Program-made: the position numbers and the translations under genes
Notes under the pieces: model-generated
What the model saw: the letters and a program-made list of their open reading frames with translations, nothing else
Databases searched by the model: none
What the model was told of the DNA's origin: nothing
Shown here: piece after piece, positions 63,448 through 64,000 of the stretch
Layout of the letters: every line of letters starts with the position of its first letter
Numbering within the stretch: position 1 is the first letter of the stretch
Origin: Palsa-504 sp963822765
GTDB lineage: Bacteria; Actinomycetota; Actinomycetes; Streptosporangiales; Streptosporangiaceae
DNA length: 64,000 nucleotides
Assembly: GCA_963822765.1 (NCBI GenBank)
Contig: CAWGJL010000001.1
Location: forward strand, 62,001 to 126,000
Reading direction: 5' to 3'

Positions 63448-63476
63448 GGCGGTGGGGAGCAGCGCTCCCCACCGCC
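63448..63476. terminator. Hairpin between livK and livH
   Basis: Arms GGCGGTGGGGAGC (63448-63460) and GCTCCCCACCGCC (63464-63476) with a 3-base loop lie between the livK stop and the livH start. It may attenuate transcription so that more binding protein than permease is made. Confidence 0.75.
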
Positions 63477-63488
63477 CCATTGTGGCCT

Positions 63489-64000
63489 CTAGCTGACCGT
63501 CTTCGTGGGCGTGACCGTCTGGAAGAAGACGGGTTCGCCGCTGGAGGCGACCTTGTACACGCCGTAGGACTTCAGCGTCGTGTCACCGTTGGCGTTGAAA
63601 CCGTAGGTGCCGAGCACGGACTGAACCGACTTGTCCGCGAACAGGGCGGCCAGCACGGCGGACTTGCTGTTGCCCTGTGCGCCCAGGTTCTTGATCGTGT
63701 TGAGCGCGAGCTGCATCACCGCGTAGCCGTAGATCGCGTACGGGTCGGGGCTGGACGTGTTGTACTTGGCCGCGTAGGCGGCCAGGAAGTCCTTGCCGCC
63801 CGGATACGCGGCCAGGTCCTGCGTGGCGACCGTGCACTCGATCAGCGGGTCGATCGCGGCCGGGACGCCGCCCTTGGACGCGCTGGTGTAGGAGTCCGTG
63901 CACACCCCGTCACCGCCGAAGATCTTGGCCGTGGGGAGCGCCGAGTGGACGTCCTTGGTGATCTGCACCGCGCCGTTGGAGACGATGCCGGCGAAGAAGA
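63489..64000 (-). CDS. livK: Branched-chain amino-acid binding protein, partial (N-terminus beyond right edge)
   Basis: About 170 C-terminal residues of a periplasmic-binding-type protein (Peripla_BP_6). Blocks are FFAGIVSNGAVQITKDV, KIFGGDGVCTDSYTSASKGG, KDFLAAYAAKYNTSSPDPYA and IYGYAVMQLALNTIKNLG. It would be a lipoprotein that delivers amino acids to LivHMGF; its signal peptide is outside the window. A hairpin follows its stop. Confidence 0.9.
   Translation of the reverse strand, partial: FFAGIVSNGAVQITKDVHSALPTAKIFGGDGVCTDSYTSASKGGVPAAIDPLIECTVATQDLAAYPGGKDFLAAYAAKYNTSSPDPYAIYGYAVMQLALNTIKNLGAQGNSKSAVLAALFADKSVQSVLGTYGFNANGDTTLKSYGVYKVASSGEPVFFQTVTPTKTVS

Overview
The window is very GC-rich and carries a set of actinomycete hallmark genes: SigR/RsrA, a WhiB1-type regulator, nickel superoxide dismutase with its SodX peptidase, a SigB/SigF-type sigma factor with an RsbW-like partner, a PdtaS-like histidine kinase and wax ester/triacylglycerol acyltransferase genes. 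It is therefore from a filamentous or soil actinomycete, possibly of the Streptosporangiales/Trebonia/Catenulispora kind. The sedolisin would fit an acid-tolerant soil organism. The species cannot be named from the sequence.

Layout. 1-4.2 kb is a mobile-element island: a coupled minus-strand operon of tyrosine recombinase, Cro/C1-type HTH protein and an unusual multi-zinc-ribbon protein that runs off the left edge, followed by decayed TniB/MuB-like ATPase and integrase remnants. 4.3-9.6 kb is a three-gene storage-lipid operon (wax ester synthase/DGAT, HAD-PlsC fusion, PlsB) whose 5' end is abutted by a decayed TnpB gene (9.6-10.7 kb). 10.7-16 kb holds a flavin/F420-type oxidoreductase, a Phd/RelE toxin-antitoxin pair, a crotonase, an ABC1 kinase, a ThiF-like protein and a DUF1275 protein. 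16-22.1 kb is a tight five-gene cluster of a MoxR ATPase, a vWA/metallopeptidase-like protein, one unknown protein and two tandem paralogues of unknown function. 22.1-31.4 kb has a sedolisin, CBS protein, HisN-like phosphatase, DUF2087 and CAP proteins, RsgA, AroA, SRAP/YedK, a DksA-type zinc finger and a methyltransferase. 31.5-37.2 kb has sigR-rsrA behind a recognisable SigR-type promoter, two HD-domain membrane proteins, a biotin carboxylase and a small biotinyl carrier. 37.2-41.9 kb is a TPP enzyme, solute symporter, DUF3311 and GntR regulator. 41.9-48.1 kb is signalling and stress: PdtaS-like kinase, WhiB1 with a CRP-like site, lipid kinase, sigma and anti-sigma factors, sodN/sodX. 48.2-54.6 kb has a permease, UspA, CGNR regulator, a VapC remnant, an MDR oxidoreductase, and PadR with DUF4097. 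54.7-59.6 kb is a FtsX-like ABC exporter. 59.6-64 kb is a branched-chain amino acid type ABC operon (livF-G-M-H-K, livK cut by the right edge).

Genes are packed with many 4-base stop/start overlaps (ATGA, GTGA, TTGA), pointing to translational coupling. At least six otherwise well-conserved genes carry one single-base frameshift each, mostly in short homopolymers or GC repeats. This looks more like residual sequencing or assembly error than six independent gene losses, whereas the TniB, integrase and TnpB remnants carry several lesions each and are truly decayed.
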